The translations under genes and the position numbers were made by a program. The notes below the pieces were generated by a model. It made no database searches, was not told the origin of the DNA, and saw nothing but the letters and a program-made list of their open reading frames with translations. This document shows, in pieces, positions 16,456 through 25,416 of a DNA stretch of 64,000 nt. Source of the DNA: Salinibacterium sp. UTAS2018 (GTDB lineage: Bacteria; Actinomycetota; Actinomycetes; Actinomycetales; Microbacteriaceae); the NCBI RefSeq assembly GCF_004118935.1, contig NZ_CP035375.1:2232001-2296000 (forward strand), written 5' to 3'. Numbering within the stretch: the first letter of the stretch is position 1; every line of letters starts with the position of its first letter.

Positions 16456-17387
16456 TGGTCTGCCTCCTTACGGTTGAGGAACCAGAAGATGGGCACAATG
16501 ATCGCGGTGACGACAACGAAGAGCACCACGTTTCCGGCGCTCGAGAGGCCGTAGAACCCCGCTTGGTATTGCTTGAAGATCACCGAGGCAATCACGTCGC
16601 TGGTGAAGCCAGGGCCGCCACGCGTCATCGCCCAAATGAGGTCGAACGATCGCAATCCACCGATGAGGGAGAGGATGACGACGGTCACCATGGCGGGGCG
16701 AACCAGCGGCAGTGTGATGTGCCAAAAATTCTGGAAGGGGCTCGCACCATCTGTGGTGGCCGCTTCGAAGTACTCATCCGGGATAGCGACGATTCCGGCG
16801 ATGAAGATCAGAGTCGCGAGTCCGACGCCGCGCCAGACTTCAACGAAAGCGACGGAGAGCAGGGCGTAGCTGGGGTCGGTGAGCCAGCCTGGGCCGTCGA
16901 CGCCGATGCCGGCAAGGGCCGTGTTGATGAGTCCGTCGAAGGGATCCATGAGCACGCGGAAGGTGATGCCGACGCCGACAACTGAGACCAGCACGGGGAA
17001 GAAGACGACTGAGCGAAGGAAGGTGCGGCCCATGATCTGGCTGGAAAGCAACACAGCCAGCAGCAGGCCGAAGACGACTTTCAGCCCCGAGGTGATGAAC
17101 CCGAAGATGAAGGTGTTCACGAACCCTTGAATGAGCATGGGCTCACGGAAGAACTGGGCGAAGTTGTCAAAGCCGATGAACTCGATGTCGAAAAGTGACC
17201 AGCGAGTAAGGCTGAAGTAGAAGCTAGCGATCGTGGGAACCACAAACAGCGTGAAGAAGAGCACGGCCGCCGGGATGTAGAACCACATCGGGTACTGGCT
17301 CTTCTGGCGGCTTTTGCGGGGTTTTTCGGGAAGGCGCCCCGGTCGTTTCGACTGGCGCGCGAGCCGCCGCTCGGTGGTTATGGCCAT
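16452..17387 (-). CDS. CUT1 sugar ABC transporter permease (MalF-like)
   Basis: The 311-residue protein has a basic cytoplasmic N terminus (RRLARQSKRPGRLPEKPRKS), six predicted membrane segments and an EAA loop (IPDEYFEAATTDGASPFQNF). It is the MalF-type partner of the permease that follows, with which its gene overlaps by four bases. A GGAGA site precedes the start. Between this gene and the binding-protein gene stands a hairpin that may lower expression of the permeases relative to the binding protein. Confidence 0.9.
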   Translation of the reverse strand: MAITTERRLARQSKRPGRLPEKPRKSRQKSQYPMWFYIPAAVLFFTLFVVPTIASFYFSLTRWSLFDIEFIGFDNFAQFFREPMLIQGFVNTFIFGFITSGLKVVFGLLLAVLLSSQIMGRTFLRSVVFFPVLVSVVGVGITFRVLMDPFDGLINTALAGIGVDGPGWLTDPSYALLSVAFVEVWRGVGLATLIFIAGIVAIPDEYFEAATTDGASPFQNFWHITLPLVRPAMVTVVILSLIGGLRSFDLIWAMTRGGPGFTSDVIASVIFKQYQAGFYGLSSAGNVVLFVVVTAIIVPIFWFLNRKEADQ

Positions 17388-17416
17388 GATGTCTCCGTTG
17401 ACTGTGATGGATGAAT

Positions 17417-17450
17417 GCGGGGGCCGACTCGAAGTCGAGTCGACCCCCGC
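17417..17450. terminator. Intra-operon hairpin after the binding-protein gene
   Basis: Arms 17417-17432 and 17435-17450 pair over 16 positions with one mismatch (GCGGGGGCCGACTCGA against its near complement). It has no T tract and lies between the binding-protein and permease genes, so partial termination or mRNA 3' end protection is likely. Confidence 0.7.
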
Positions 17451-17480
17451 GATTGTTTCAGCGTATTGCCGAAGTGCTGG

Positions 17481-18791
17481 TTACCAGCCTTCGAGTCCGA
17501 GCTGCTGTGCCTGCTTGGTGACGTCCTGGTCGTAGAGCGATGCGCCCTCGGCGGCGGAACGGATGCCCGAACCTACCTCAACGGTGATCTGCGGCAGCGA
17601 CGGTCCCTTGACGGGAGAGAGGAACTCGAGAGCTGCTGCGGTTCCGCCTTCGGTCTCGAAGTAGGGGAGCAGGTCGGCGGTGGCGTTCGGAACGTCATCG
17701 GGAAGCACGCAACCTTCGATGAAGTACGGTCCGGTTGCTCCGACGGCGTCAGACTGCACGTCGCAGGCCTCTACCGTTGCGATGAATGCCATGAAGCTCT
17801 TGACTTCGTCGGGGTGCTCGGTGTCGGCGGGAGCGTAAATGCCGTTTGCGAGCCACGTGGTGAGACCGTTTGACGGGCCATCTCCCGGCTGGGCGAAGAA
17901 TCCGATGTCGTCAGCCTGGTCGGGGTAGAGCTCAACGATGGTTGAGACTGCGAAGCTCAGCATGGGGTAATGAGCACCCTCACCCTGAGCAAGCATGCGC
18001 AGTCCGTCATCGAGGGTCGACGAGGCGAAGTCTTCGTTGAGGTAGCCGGCTTCGTAAACTTCTTGGAGACGCTCGAAGCCACGGATGGCTACGTCGTCGT
18101 CGGCGTAGTTCACCTTGTTGGCGGTGTAGTCGTCTGCCCAGTTGGGCTCTTCTGCGAGAACGTTGTAGAAGTCGCCGAGAACGAAGAGCTGTGAAGTCCA
18201 CGCGTCGGTGTAGGTCTGGACGACGGCGTCGTAGCCAGCGTTCGAGATGGCTTCGTTGTTGTCCATGAACTCATCCCACGTGACGGGGACTTCGAGGCCG
18301 AGTTCGGCGTAGATGGCCTCGTTGTAGAGAATTCCGCCACCCATTCCGGTTCCGGCGGGAACAGCGTAGACACCGTTCGGCGTGCTGACGCCGTCAATGA
18401 AGGTTGACGTGACGGCGTCCATGAAGGGCTCGTCTGCGATGTTAAGCAGCGTCTGGTCGGGGTTGAGCGCCTGCATGAGCGAACCCGAGTTGTACCAGAA
18501 CAGGTCCGTCATTTCGCCGGTAGCAAGTCGCGTCTTGATGAGGTTGTCGCCCTCTTCGCCACCGGGACGAGTCTGAACGTCGATCTCGATGTCGGGGTTC
18601 TGAGCGGTGAATGCTTCGGCGAGCGCCTCTACCGTTGCAATGTTGGCGTCGGTGTTGTCGACGAGCAGCGAAAGTTCAACTTTCCCGTCTGTCGTTGCTC
18701 CGCCGGTTGAGCAGCCGGCGATCGTGAGCGAAATTGCTGCTCCAGTCACGAGTGCCGCCATGAGCTTGCTGCGCTTTTTGAATGCGTTCAT
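17481..18791 (-). CDS. CUT1 sugar ABC transporter substrate-binding lipoprotein
   Basis: The 436-residue extracellular solute-binding protein (family 1) starts with a lipoprotein signal peptide ending SLTIAGC, so it is anchored outside the membrane by Cys27. The body has the usual features of sugar-binding proteins (VELSLLVDNTDANIATVEAL, QNPDIEIDVQTRPGG, YAVPAGTGMGGGILYN). AGGAGGTAAAG precedes the ATG. It is the first gene of the importer operon, with a strong promoter and a RhaR-type operator upstream. The rhamnosidase gene is divergent to it, which makes a rhamnoside or rhamnose the likely ligand. Confidence 0.92.
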   Translation of the reverse strand: MNAFKKRSKLMAALVTGAAISLTIAGCSTGGATTDGKVELSLLVDNTDANIATVEALAEAFTAQNPDIEIDVQTRPGGEEGDNLIKTRLATGEMTDLFWYNSGSLMQALNPDQTLLNIADEPFMDAVTSTFIDGVSTPNGVYAVPAGTGMGGGILYNEAIYAELGLEVPVTWDEFMDNNEAISNAGYDAVVQTYTDAWTSQLFVLGDFYNVLAEEPNWADDYTANKVNYADDDVAIRGFERLQEVYEAGYLNEDFASSTLDDGLRMLAQGEGAHYPMLSFAVSTIVELYPDQADDIGFFAQPGDGPSNGLTTWLANGIYAPADTEHPDEVKSFMAFIATVEACDVQSDAVGATGPYFIEGCVLPDDVPNATADLLPYFETEGGTAAALEFLSPVKGPSLPQITVEVGSGIRSAAEGASLYDQDVTKQAQQLGLEGW

Positions 18792-18838
18792 TTGCTTTAC
18801 CTCCTTGTAAAGTCGGAATGTTTCTTGGTGCTACATAA

Positions 18839-18852
18839 TTGAATCGGTTCAA
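18839..18852. promoter_or_regulatory. LacI-type operator at the importer start site
   Basis: TTGAATCGGTTCAA (reverse TTGAACCGATTCAA) covers about +3 to +16 of the importer promoter. It is the most symmetric of the four related sites. Confidence 0.8.
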
Positions 18853-18861
18853 CGTCCTGAA

Positions 18862-18890
18862 AGAATACGGGCGAATCCCGAGGCTGTCAA
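18862..18890 (-). promoter_or_regulatory. Promoter of the sugar importer operon
   Basis: On the minus strand TTGACA (18890-18885) and TATTCT (18867-18862) are 17 bases apart, a near-consensus housekeeping promoter with start near 18855. Confidence 0.8.
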
Positions 18891-18949
18891 TCGGAGTCGA
18901 TAAATATGAGAATCTATGAGCTTCCGCGGCCCCGATAATCCTTCCCCGC

Positions 18950-18979
18950 GTGACAAAAAACCCGTAATAAACGTATTTT
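18950..18979 (+). promoter_or_regulatory. Candidate promoter of the rhamnosidase gene
   Basis: GTGACA (18950-18955) and TATTTT (18974-18979) are 18 bases apart, giving a start near 18986. This start falls inside the operator at 18982-18995. Confidence 0.55.
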
Positions 18980-18981
18980 AA

Positions 18982-18995
18982 TTGAAACGTTTTAT
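18982..18995. promoter_or_regulatory. LacI-type operator at the rhamnosidase start site
   Basis: TTGAAACGTTTTAT (reverse ATAAAACGTTTCAA) shares the CGnTTCAA half with the other three sites and overlaps the predicted transcription start of the rhamnosidase gene. Confidence 0.65.
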
Positions 18996-19039
18996 GTAGG
19001 CTGGAACTCACAACGACGTAAACGAAAGGGCCCCCACCT

Positions 19040-21715
19040 GTGGCATTCCTACCGACTTTTGATAAGTCTGATGATCGACTTCGGGCAACGCACCTGCGGA
19101 CCCAGTACACCGACGACCTGATCGGCGTACCGCGAACGGGGCTGCGCTTGACCTGGTCGCTCGAAGGCGAACAAGCTGCGGCGGTACTCGGGTACCAAAT
19201 TTCCTGGCGCAACGGCAACGGCAACGGCAACGACACCGAAGAGTTGGTGACCGACCCGACCGAGGGTGCAGGGACATCCGGAGTTCTCGCTCCCGGGGGA
19301 GACCTTCCCGCTGCGGGGGTGCGTCACTTTCGCGTTCGCGTTGCAACAGCCGCCGGCTGGACCGCGTGGAGCAGCGAGCTCGCCGTCGAAGCAGGCGTTG
19401 ACACTCTCAGCGCGGCCGTCATTAGCGTGCCAGCCCCACTTGCCGGCGTCTCGCCGTACTTCCGCCGCTCGCTCACGCTGGCCAGCAAGCCCGTGCGGGC
19501 GCGGTTGCGCGTGAGTTCGCTCGGCGTTCACGAACTCGCAATCAACGGCACTCGCGTCGGAGAAGAGCACCTCTCTCCAGGCTGGACCGCCTACCAAGAA
19601 CGCATCGTTGTCGCGACGCACGACGTCACCGCTTTACTCACGGAAGGCGAGAACGTGCTCGGCGCGATGCTCGGCGACGGGTGGTACCGCGGCCGCCTCG
19701 GCTGGCGCGACCGCGACGCGATCTACGGCACCGAGTTGGGCCTCATCGCTCAGCTCGAGGTGGAGTTCGCCGATGGCAGCCGTGAGGAGTTCCGCACCGA
19801 TGACTCGTGGCGAGCATCCACGGGCGAGGTCACGGCGTCGAGCATTTATGACGGCACCGACATCGACTTCTCGTTGGAGCCCACCGGCTGGAGCAGCCCC
19901 GGATTCGACGACAGCGCGTGGAGCGCCGTGCAGGTTCTGGATGTCGACCCGGCACTCTTCGTTCCCCGCATTGCGCCCCCGATCCGCACCATCGCCGAAT
20001 TTTCGATGACCACGGTCTCCACCGGAGAACGCACCGTGCTCGACGGCAGCCAGAACATCGCGGGCTGGGTGCGCTTGGTGGTTCGCGGCAAGAAGGGCGA
20101 TACCGTCACGGTTCGCCATGCAGAGGTGCTCGAGCCCGACGGCGCTCTGCACGTTGCGGCGCTCCGCTCGGCGAAGGCAACAGACACCTACGTGCTCGAC
20201 CGCGACGGCGGGCACACGCTCGAACCGCGCTTCACCTTCCACGGTTTCCGGTACGCGGATGTGCTGGGTAATGTTGAGATCGTCAGTGCGGTCGGCATCG
20301 CCATCAGCTCCGATACCCCGCGCCGCGGCCACTTCGAGAGCTCACACACCGCGCTGAACCGCTTGCACGAGAATGTGCTCTGGTCGCAGCGAGACAACTT
20401 CGTTTCAGTTCCGACCGACTGTCCCCAGCGCGATGAGCGCATGGGGTGGACGGGTGACGCCCAAGCCTTCGCCATGACCGCCAACACTATCTTCGACACC
20501 GAAAGCTTTTGGCGCTCCTGGCTTCTCGACCTTGAGATTGATCAGGATGATGACGGTGCGGTCGCTGCCGTGGTGCCCAACATGCTCATCGACTCCGACT
20601 TCCTTCTCGATGGCGTTCCGACGTCGATCATGGGGCGTGCTGGGTGGGGCGATGCGGCGACAATCGTGCCGTGGTCGATCTACGAGTCCTACGGTTCGAC
20701 CGAAGTTCTCGAGCAGCAGCTCTCGAGCATGCGCCGCTGGGTGGAGTACTTGGCCAACTGGGCGGGCGACGGCATCGTGCTGTCGACCGAGTTCCAGTTC
20801 GGTGACTGGCTCGACCCTGATGCCCCGGGCGACCGTCCGTGGGAAGCCAAGGTCTCGGCGGACTTCGTGGCGAACGCGTTTTACGCGCACTCGGCTCGAC
20901 TGCTTGCTCGCTCTGAGCGCTTGGTCGGTGACGCGGACGAAGCCACGCGGATTGACGCGCTCGCTGATGCCGTTGCGGCCGAGACGTGGAAGCGCTGGGG
21001 AACCGACGCGCGCAACAGCGCCGCCGGACTTGCGATGGCCATTGAGTTCACGATTGCGCCCGTTGCTGAGCATGAGACTCTCGGAAACGAGCTCGCTCAG
21101 CTCGTGCGGGACACCGCCGGTCGCATCACGACCGGCTTCCTCGGCACTCCATTGGTCTTGCCGGCGCTGACGCGCACGGGCCACAACGACGAAGCATTCC
21201 TCATGCTGCTGCGCCGCGATGCTCCGTCGTGGTTGTACCAGGTCGACCGCGGAGCCACGACGATTTGGGAACGCTGGGATGCCATCCAGCCCGATGGTTC
21301 GATCCATCAGGGCGACATGGACACGGGCGACTCGATGATCTCGTTCAACCACTATGCGTATGGCGCAGTAATTGACTGGGTTTACCGCACGGTGGCCGGC
21401 ATCGCTCCCGACGCAGAGCGCCCCGGTTACGAACTCGTGCATGTCGCTCCGCGCCCGGCAGTGGGAATCGACTGGGCACGAGCCTCTGTCGAATCGCGCG
21501 CCGGTGAAGTTGCCATCGACTGGCGTCTCGAGAACGATTCGCTGCTGGCTACGGTCACGCTTCCCATGGGAAGCACCGGCCTACTGGATGCCCCAGTCGG
21601 CGATTCATCGGTGATCACCGTCGACGGCGTCACGGTAGAGAACGGCGTCTCGTTAAGTGCCGGAACTCACGCCATCGTTGTCACTCAGCCGGTGATTGCT
21701 CAGCCCGCTAGCTAG
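19040..21715 (+). CDS. GH78 alpha-L-rhamnosidase
   Basis: The 891-residue protein has the full GH78 layout. Fibronectin-like and carbohydrate-binding beta domains in the first part (LRVSSLGVHELAINGTRVGE; GDGWYRGRLGWRD) are followed by an (alpha/alpha)6 barrel with the catalytic-region motifs TDCPQRDERMGWTGDAQAF, QFGDWLDPDAPG and TTIWERWD, and a C-terminal beta sandwich. It hydrolyses terminal alpha-L-rhamnose from glycosides. There is no signal peptide, so it acts in the cytoplasm on imported rhamnosides. The GTG at 19040 is about eight bases after AAAGG. An NGNGNGN stretch lies near residue 58. The divergent importer and the RhaR-type operator support the function. Confidence 0.93.
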   Translation: MAFLPTFDKSDDRLRATHLRTQYTDDLIGVPRTGLRLTWSLEGEQAAAVLGYQISWRNGNGNGNDTEELVTDPTEGAGTSGVLAPGGDLPAAGVRHFRVRVATAAGWTAWSSELAVEAGVDTLSAAVISVPAPLAGVSPYFRRSLTLASKPVRARLRVSSLGVHELAINGTRVGEEHLSPGWTAYQERIVVATHDVTALLTEGENVLGAMLGDGWYRGRLGWRDRDAIYGTELGLIAQLEVEFADGSREEFRTDDSWRASTGEVTASSIYDGTDIDFSLEPTGWSSPGFDDSAWSAVQVLDVDPALFVPRIAPPIRTIAEFSMTTVSTGERTVLDGSQNIAGWVRLVVRGKKGDTVTVRHAEVLEPDGALHVAALRSAKATDTYVLDRDGGHTLEPRFTFHGFRYADVLGNVEIVSAVGIAISSDTPRRGHFESSHTALNRLHENVLWSQRDNFVSVPTDCPQRDERMGWTGDAQAFAMTANTIFDTESFWRSWLLDLEIDQDDDGAVAAVVPNMLIDSDFLLDGVPTSIMGRAGWGDAATIVPWSIYESYGSTEVLEQQLSSMRRWVEYLANWAGDGIVLSTEFQFGDWLDPDAPGDRPWEAKVSADFVANAFYAHSARLLARSERLVGDADEATRIDALADAVAAETWKRWGTDARNSAAGLAMAIEFTIAPVAEHETLGNELAQLVRDTAGRITTGFLGTPLVLPALTRTGHNDEAFLMLLRRDAPSWLYQVDRGATTIWERWDAIQPDGSIHQGDMDTGDSMISFNHYAYGAVIDWVYRTVAGIAPDAERPGYELVHVAPRPAVGIDWARASVESRAGEVAIDWRLENDSLLATVTLPMGSTGLLDAPVGDSSVITVDGVTVENGVSLSAGTHAIVVTQPVIAQPAS

Positions 21716-21751
21716 TAGTACGGAGTGGTCGGGCGTTAGCGGGGTAGACCG

Positions 21752-22669
21752 CTAGCGCCCGTCAACCACCACGTGCGCGAGGGGCTCGCCGGCTACTAGG
21801 CGGCGGGCCTGCTCGCGCATGACGGCATCTACTCGGGCGTGCATCGCTGAGGTTGCCCCGCCGATGTGCGGCGTGATGGTCACACCAGGGATCGACCAGA
21901 GCGGGTGGTCGCTGGGTAGCGGCTCAGGGTTGGTGACGTCGAGCGCTGCTCGAACATGACCCGCGGATGCCGCAGCAACGAGCGCGTCGGTATCGACGAT
22001 TTTGCCTCGAGACACATTCACGAGCAGCGCGCCGGGTTTCATGGCGTCTAAGAAGGCGGCATCGACGAGCCCCGTGGTGGCTTCGTTGAGGGGCACGGCA
22101 ATAGCGACGATGTCGGCGCGGGCCAGCAAAGCGGGCAGTGCATCCATCGACTGCACGGCTCCGCGTTCGTCACTGCGATTGGTGCGGGCGACGCGCACAA
22201 CGTTGGCCTCGAAGGGTGCCAGCTTGTCGGCGATCTGGTTTCCCACGCCGCCAGCTCCGACAATCACGACGGTCTTGCCGGCGACACCGGGCTGTTCGTG
22301 TTGGCTCCAGGTGCCGGTCTGCTGGTTCGCAAAGTGCTCGGGAAAACCGCGCTGTTCCGAGATCATCATGCCGACGGCGAGTTCCGCGGTGGAAGATTCG
22401 TGCACTCCCACAGCGTTGCAATAGGTGATGCCCGCGGGCAGGCGGCCCTGCACGCCGTCGTACCCGAGCGATTGCGATTGAAGCGCGGCGACGTCTAGGC
22501 CGGCAAACCCTCTCAGGCCGCCGGAGGCACCCAGGTAGCCCAGAAGGGCCAAGTCAATGTGCCGTGGCGGTGCGCCATCGGCGAGAGCCCACACAATCAC
22601 ATCAACGTCGGACAGTTGCGGCGCCAATCGGTCGAACGTCTGCTGGTCGGGAAGAGCGATAGTGATCAT
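21752..22669 (-). CDS. D-2-hydroxyacid dehydrogenase
   Basis: This 305-residue NAD(P)-dependent enzyme interconverts a 2-keto acid and a D-2-hydroxy acid. The Rossmann motif GAGGVGNQIADKLAPF and the catalytic Arg (VNVSRGKIVD), Glu (TNPEPLPSDHPLW) and His (TPHIGGATSA) are all in place. The ATG at 22669 (MITIALPDQ) follows AGGAGA; a longer frame reaching 22933 overlaps the divergent regulator gene and is not supported. Whether it works in rhamnoside use or in general metabolism is unknown. Confidence 0.9.
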   Translation of the reverse strand: MITIALPDQQTFDRLAPQLSDVDVIVWALADGAPPRHIDLALLGYLGASGGLRGFAGLDVAALQSQSLGYDGVQGRLPAGITYCNAVGVHESSTAELAVGMMISEQRGFPEHFANQQTGTWSQHEQPGVAGKTVVIVGAGGVGNQIADKLAPFEANVVRVARTNRSDERGAVQSMDALPALLARADIVAIAVPLNEATTGLVDAAFLDAMKPGALLVNVSRGKIVDTDALVAAASAGHVRAALDVTNPEPLPSDHPLWSIPGVTITPHIGGATSAMHARVDAVMREQARRLVAGEPLAHVVVDGR

Positions 22670-22801
22670 GGCGCAGGTCTCCTGAACAAGGCGGTGGGCA
22701 ACAGCGTATCCAGCATGCCTCACGCAATCGTTATTTAGTCCGCAACACCCGGCCGCTATGCTGGCGGCGACGTCGACTATTGCGTGCAGGAGGGGGACAT
22801 T

Positions 22802-25372
22802 ATGGCTCGCTGGCCCGTTCTCCCTCGCGAAAGTGAGCGGGATGCTGTGCTCGCGGCCCTTCGCGGCCCGCATTCGCGGTCGGTCATGTTGCGGGGCCCG
22901 AGCGGCGTCGGTAAGACAACATTGGGCGCCCACATCTCACACGCACTGCGCGCCGACGGACGAACCGTGATCCCCATAATCGGTCTCGCTGAGCTGGCGG
23001 AGGTGCCGCTCGGGGCCCTCGCTCCCGTACTGGCCAGCGCCGGCAGGCACGATATCGAAAGCGTGAGCGATCGGGTGCAAGCGCTCGTCGGGGTGGTGGG
23101 GGAGAACCCGCACAAGTTCGTCCTCGTCATCGATGACGCTCCGCTCCTGGATGCCGTCTCGGCCGGTGTGCTCTACCAACTGGTGCGAGTCTTCGGCGTC
23201 ACGACGCTGCTCACCGCTCGCGACTCGCACGAGGTCGACGGCCCCATCGCTCGCCTGCTTCACGAAAATCTGATCGACATTGTCGAGCTTGAGGGTCTGA
23301 GTCTCGAGCACAGCCAGTCGATCCTCCAACAGTATTTAGGGGGCACCGTGCGCCCAGAGAGCCTTCGCGCCCTGTTCGAGGCGAGCCGCGGAAACCCACT
23401 GATGCTGCGGGAACTGATCTTTGCGGCGGGGCGAGCGGGCGGCATCCGCACCGGCGATTTTGGTGTTGAAGTCTCGGTGGCCACGCTGCCGAAGCATGTG
23501 CGCGCCACCATTGCAGACCGCGTGGAGCAACTCGCTCCCGCTCCGCGCCGATTGGCGCAACTGATCGCGATCGCGCAACCGATCCCTCGCTCGGTGATCG
23601 CTGCCGACGAAATCGACGCACTGGCTCATCTCACCAGCGAGGGCATCGCCGAGGATGCCGGCACCGAGACCACGCCGCTTGTGCGCCTGGCTCACCCGCT
23701 GTTTGCCGAGGCGCTCACGATCGATCTCGAACAGGCCGCGCGTGCCGAGCTTGTGAAGGACGTCGCCGGGCGACTGATGCCGATGCACGATCAGCAACTG
23801 CGCTTCACCGCGACCGTGTTGCTGACCACCACCGATGCCGAAATCAGCAACGACGATCTGGATTGGGCGGCCAGCTACGCGCATGCGGCTGGCGACCATG
23901 CGGTGGCGGCTTCGCTCGCGGAACGGGCTCAGCTCACCGAACGCCGTTTTGCGCCCGAACTCGTTCTCGCGAGTGCCCTCTCGGCGCTGGCCGAATCTGA
24001 GCGCTCATCGGTTGTTTTTGAGTCCGCTATCGCCTTGTCACGGGACGAGGAACAGCGTGCCATCGCTCTGGCCCGCTGGGGACAGCACATGGTTTATCGT
24101 CTCTCCCGACCCTCGGATGCCGTCGATCGCGTGACGTGTGAGCTGTCGAGAATGGATCCGGGCGCCCAAGCCGTGCTGCGACCGGAACTCGCGAAATGGC
24201 AGCTCATGACCGGAGACGCTCATGCCCTGACCGAGGTCGCGGGCCCGGTATCGCCCGACGGCGGACTCGGCGCCGTGAACGCCGGGCTCACGGCCGCCAT
24301 GATCGCGACAATGGCCGGCAATCCGGCCGACGCGTTTGCGGCAATTCTGCAGACCCGCCCCTTGGCCGACGCCTACCGGTTCGAAGCTCCCTTTGCCGGT
24401 TCGCTGCTCGACCTTTCCGAGTTCTTGGCGCTCGTTGCTGATGCTGAAATTGGCCGTGCTCGTGATTTCGCAACTCAGCGCCGTCTCGACCGCTTTGCCG
24501 ACTCTGCGGGAGTGTGGTCGTATGCGCTGGCCATCGTGCGCCTGCACGAAGGGCGCGTCGGTGATGCCCAAACTCTCGCTTCGCTCGCGGTCGAACAGCT
24601 CAAGTGGCGTGACTTCACCGGGCTCTTGGGCACCGCCGTAGCCCTTCACGCCACCGTCGACGCGCAACTGGGCGATCCCGAAACGGCACGCGAATTGCTC
24701 TCCGAGGTTTCCCCCGAACAGGCGGGCGACGCCAAAGTCATTCTGCAGCGCGCGGAGTGTGAGGCCTGGTTGCTCGCCGCCGAAGGCCGCCATGACGAGG
24801 CCGCGGGCGTCATCGTCGCGGCCGTCGCCGAGGCGATCATGCTCGGTCACTTCCTGCTGAGTGCCCTCACACTGACCGTGGCGATCCGGGTCGGGCATCC
24901 GGCTGCCGCGCTCGAACAACTGCAACTGCTGACGCAACTATCGCCGTCACCGCTGATTGCCCGCATCCGGGAATGGACCGAAGCGGCAGCGGCAGCGGAT
25001 GTTGCCCGCCTCTGTAAACTCGCGCCTGCTCTTGCTGCCTCGGGAGTGGCTGCGCTCGCGGTCGACGGCCTTCTCGAAGGTGCGCGTGTCGCGGCCAAGG
25101 CAGACCGCCGCGAGTGGGAGCGTAAAGCCACGCTGCTCGCCCGCCGCCTGGCCGCCGACATGGATCGCGTACCGGGCGAGGTACCCGCCGACGAGCTCAC
25201 CGAGCGGGAGTGGACAATCGCTCGAGCCGCTGCCGGTCGAAGGCGAAGTCGCGAAATTGGCGAAGACCTCGGGCTTTCCGTTCGCACCGTTGATAACCAC
25301 TTAGCCCGCATCTATCGCAAGCTGGGCGTCAAGGGTCGGGTGGAACTCGAAGAGTTTCTTTTTGAGCTGTAG
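22802..25372 (+). CDS. Large ATP-binding LuxR family regulator (LAL type)
   Basis: The 856-residue protein has an N-terminal AAA/STAND ATPase (Walker A GPSGVGKTTL, Walker B KFVLVIDDAPLL), a long helical TPR-like middle (about residues 330-770) and a C-terminal LuxR helix-turn-helix (ELTEREWTIARAAAGRRRSR, SVRTVDNHLARIYRKLGV). LAL regulators are usually transcription activators switched by a small ligand, such as MalT with maltotriose. The ATG at 22802 is chosen for the GGAGG box in front. It is divergent from the hydroxyacid dehydrogenase; target genes are unknown. Confidence 0.9.
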   Translation: MARWPVLPRESERDAVLAALRGPHSRSVMLRGPSGVGKTTLGAHISHALRADGRTVIPIIGLAELAEVPLGALAPVLASAGRHDIESVSDRVQALVGVVGENPHKFVLVIDDAPLLDAVSAGVLYQLVRVFGVTTLLTARDSHEVDGPIARLLHENLIDIVELEGLSLEHSQSILQQYLGGTVRPESLRALFEASRGNPLMLRELIFAAGRAGGIRTGDFGVEVSVATLPKHVRATIADRVEQLAPAPRRLAQLIAIAQPIPRSVIAADEIDALAHLTSEGIAEDAGTETTPLVRLAHPLFAEALTIDLEQAARAELVKDVAGRLMPMHDQQLRFTATVLLTTTDAEISNDDLDWAASYAHAAGDHAVAASLAERAQLTERRFAPELVLASALSALAESERSSVVFESAIALSRDEEQRAIALARWGQHMVYRLSRPSDAVDRVTCELSRMDPGAQAVLRPELAKWQLMTGDAHALTEVAGPVSPDGGLGAVNAGLTAAMIATMAGNPADAFAAILQTRPLADAYRFEAPFAGSLLDLSEFLALVADAEIGRARDFATQRRLDRFADSAGVWSYALAIVRLHEGRVGDAQTLASLAVEQLKWRDFTGLLGTAVALHATVDAQLGDPETARELLSEVSPEQAGDAKVILQRAECEAWLLAAEGRHDEAAGVIVAAVAEAIMLGHFLLSALTLTVAIRVGHPAAALEQLQLLTQLSPSPLIARIREWTEAAAAADVARLCKLAPALAASGVAALAVDGLLEGARVAAKADRREWERKATLLARRLAADMDRVPGEVPADELTEREWTIARAAAGRRRSREIGEDLGLSVRTVDNHLARIYRKLGVKGRVELEEFLFEL

Positions 25373-25405
25373 TTGCGGCGATCACTCAAAGGATGCGCCG
25401 CAACT
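25371..25405. terminator. Terminator after the LuxR regulator gene
   Basis: AGTTGCGGCG (25371-25380) and CGCCGCAACT (25396-25405) form a perfect 10-bp stem whose first base pairs overlap the regulator's stop codon. It lies between convergent genes. Confidence 0.7.
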
Positions 25406-25416
25406 GGCGCTAGTTC

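Noticed and set aside
20405..21442. Open frame of 345 codons antisense to the rhamnosidase gene
   Set aside because: Same reason: it lies inside the GH78 catalytic region and encodes no plausible domain.
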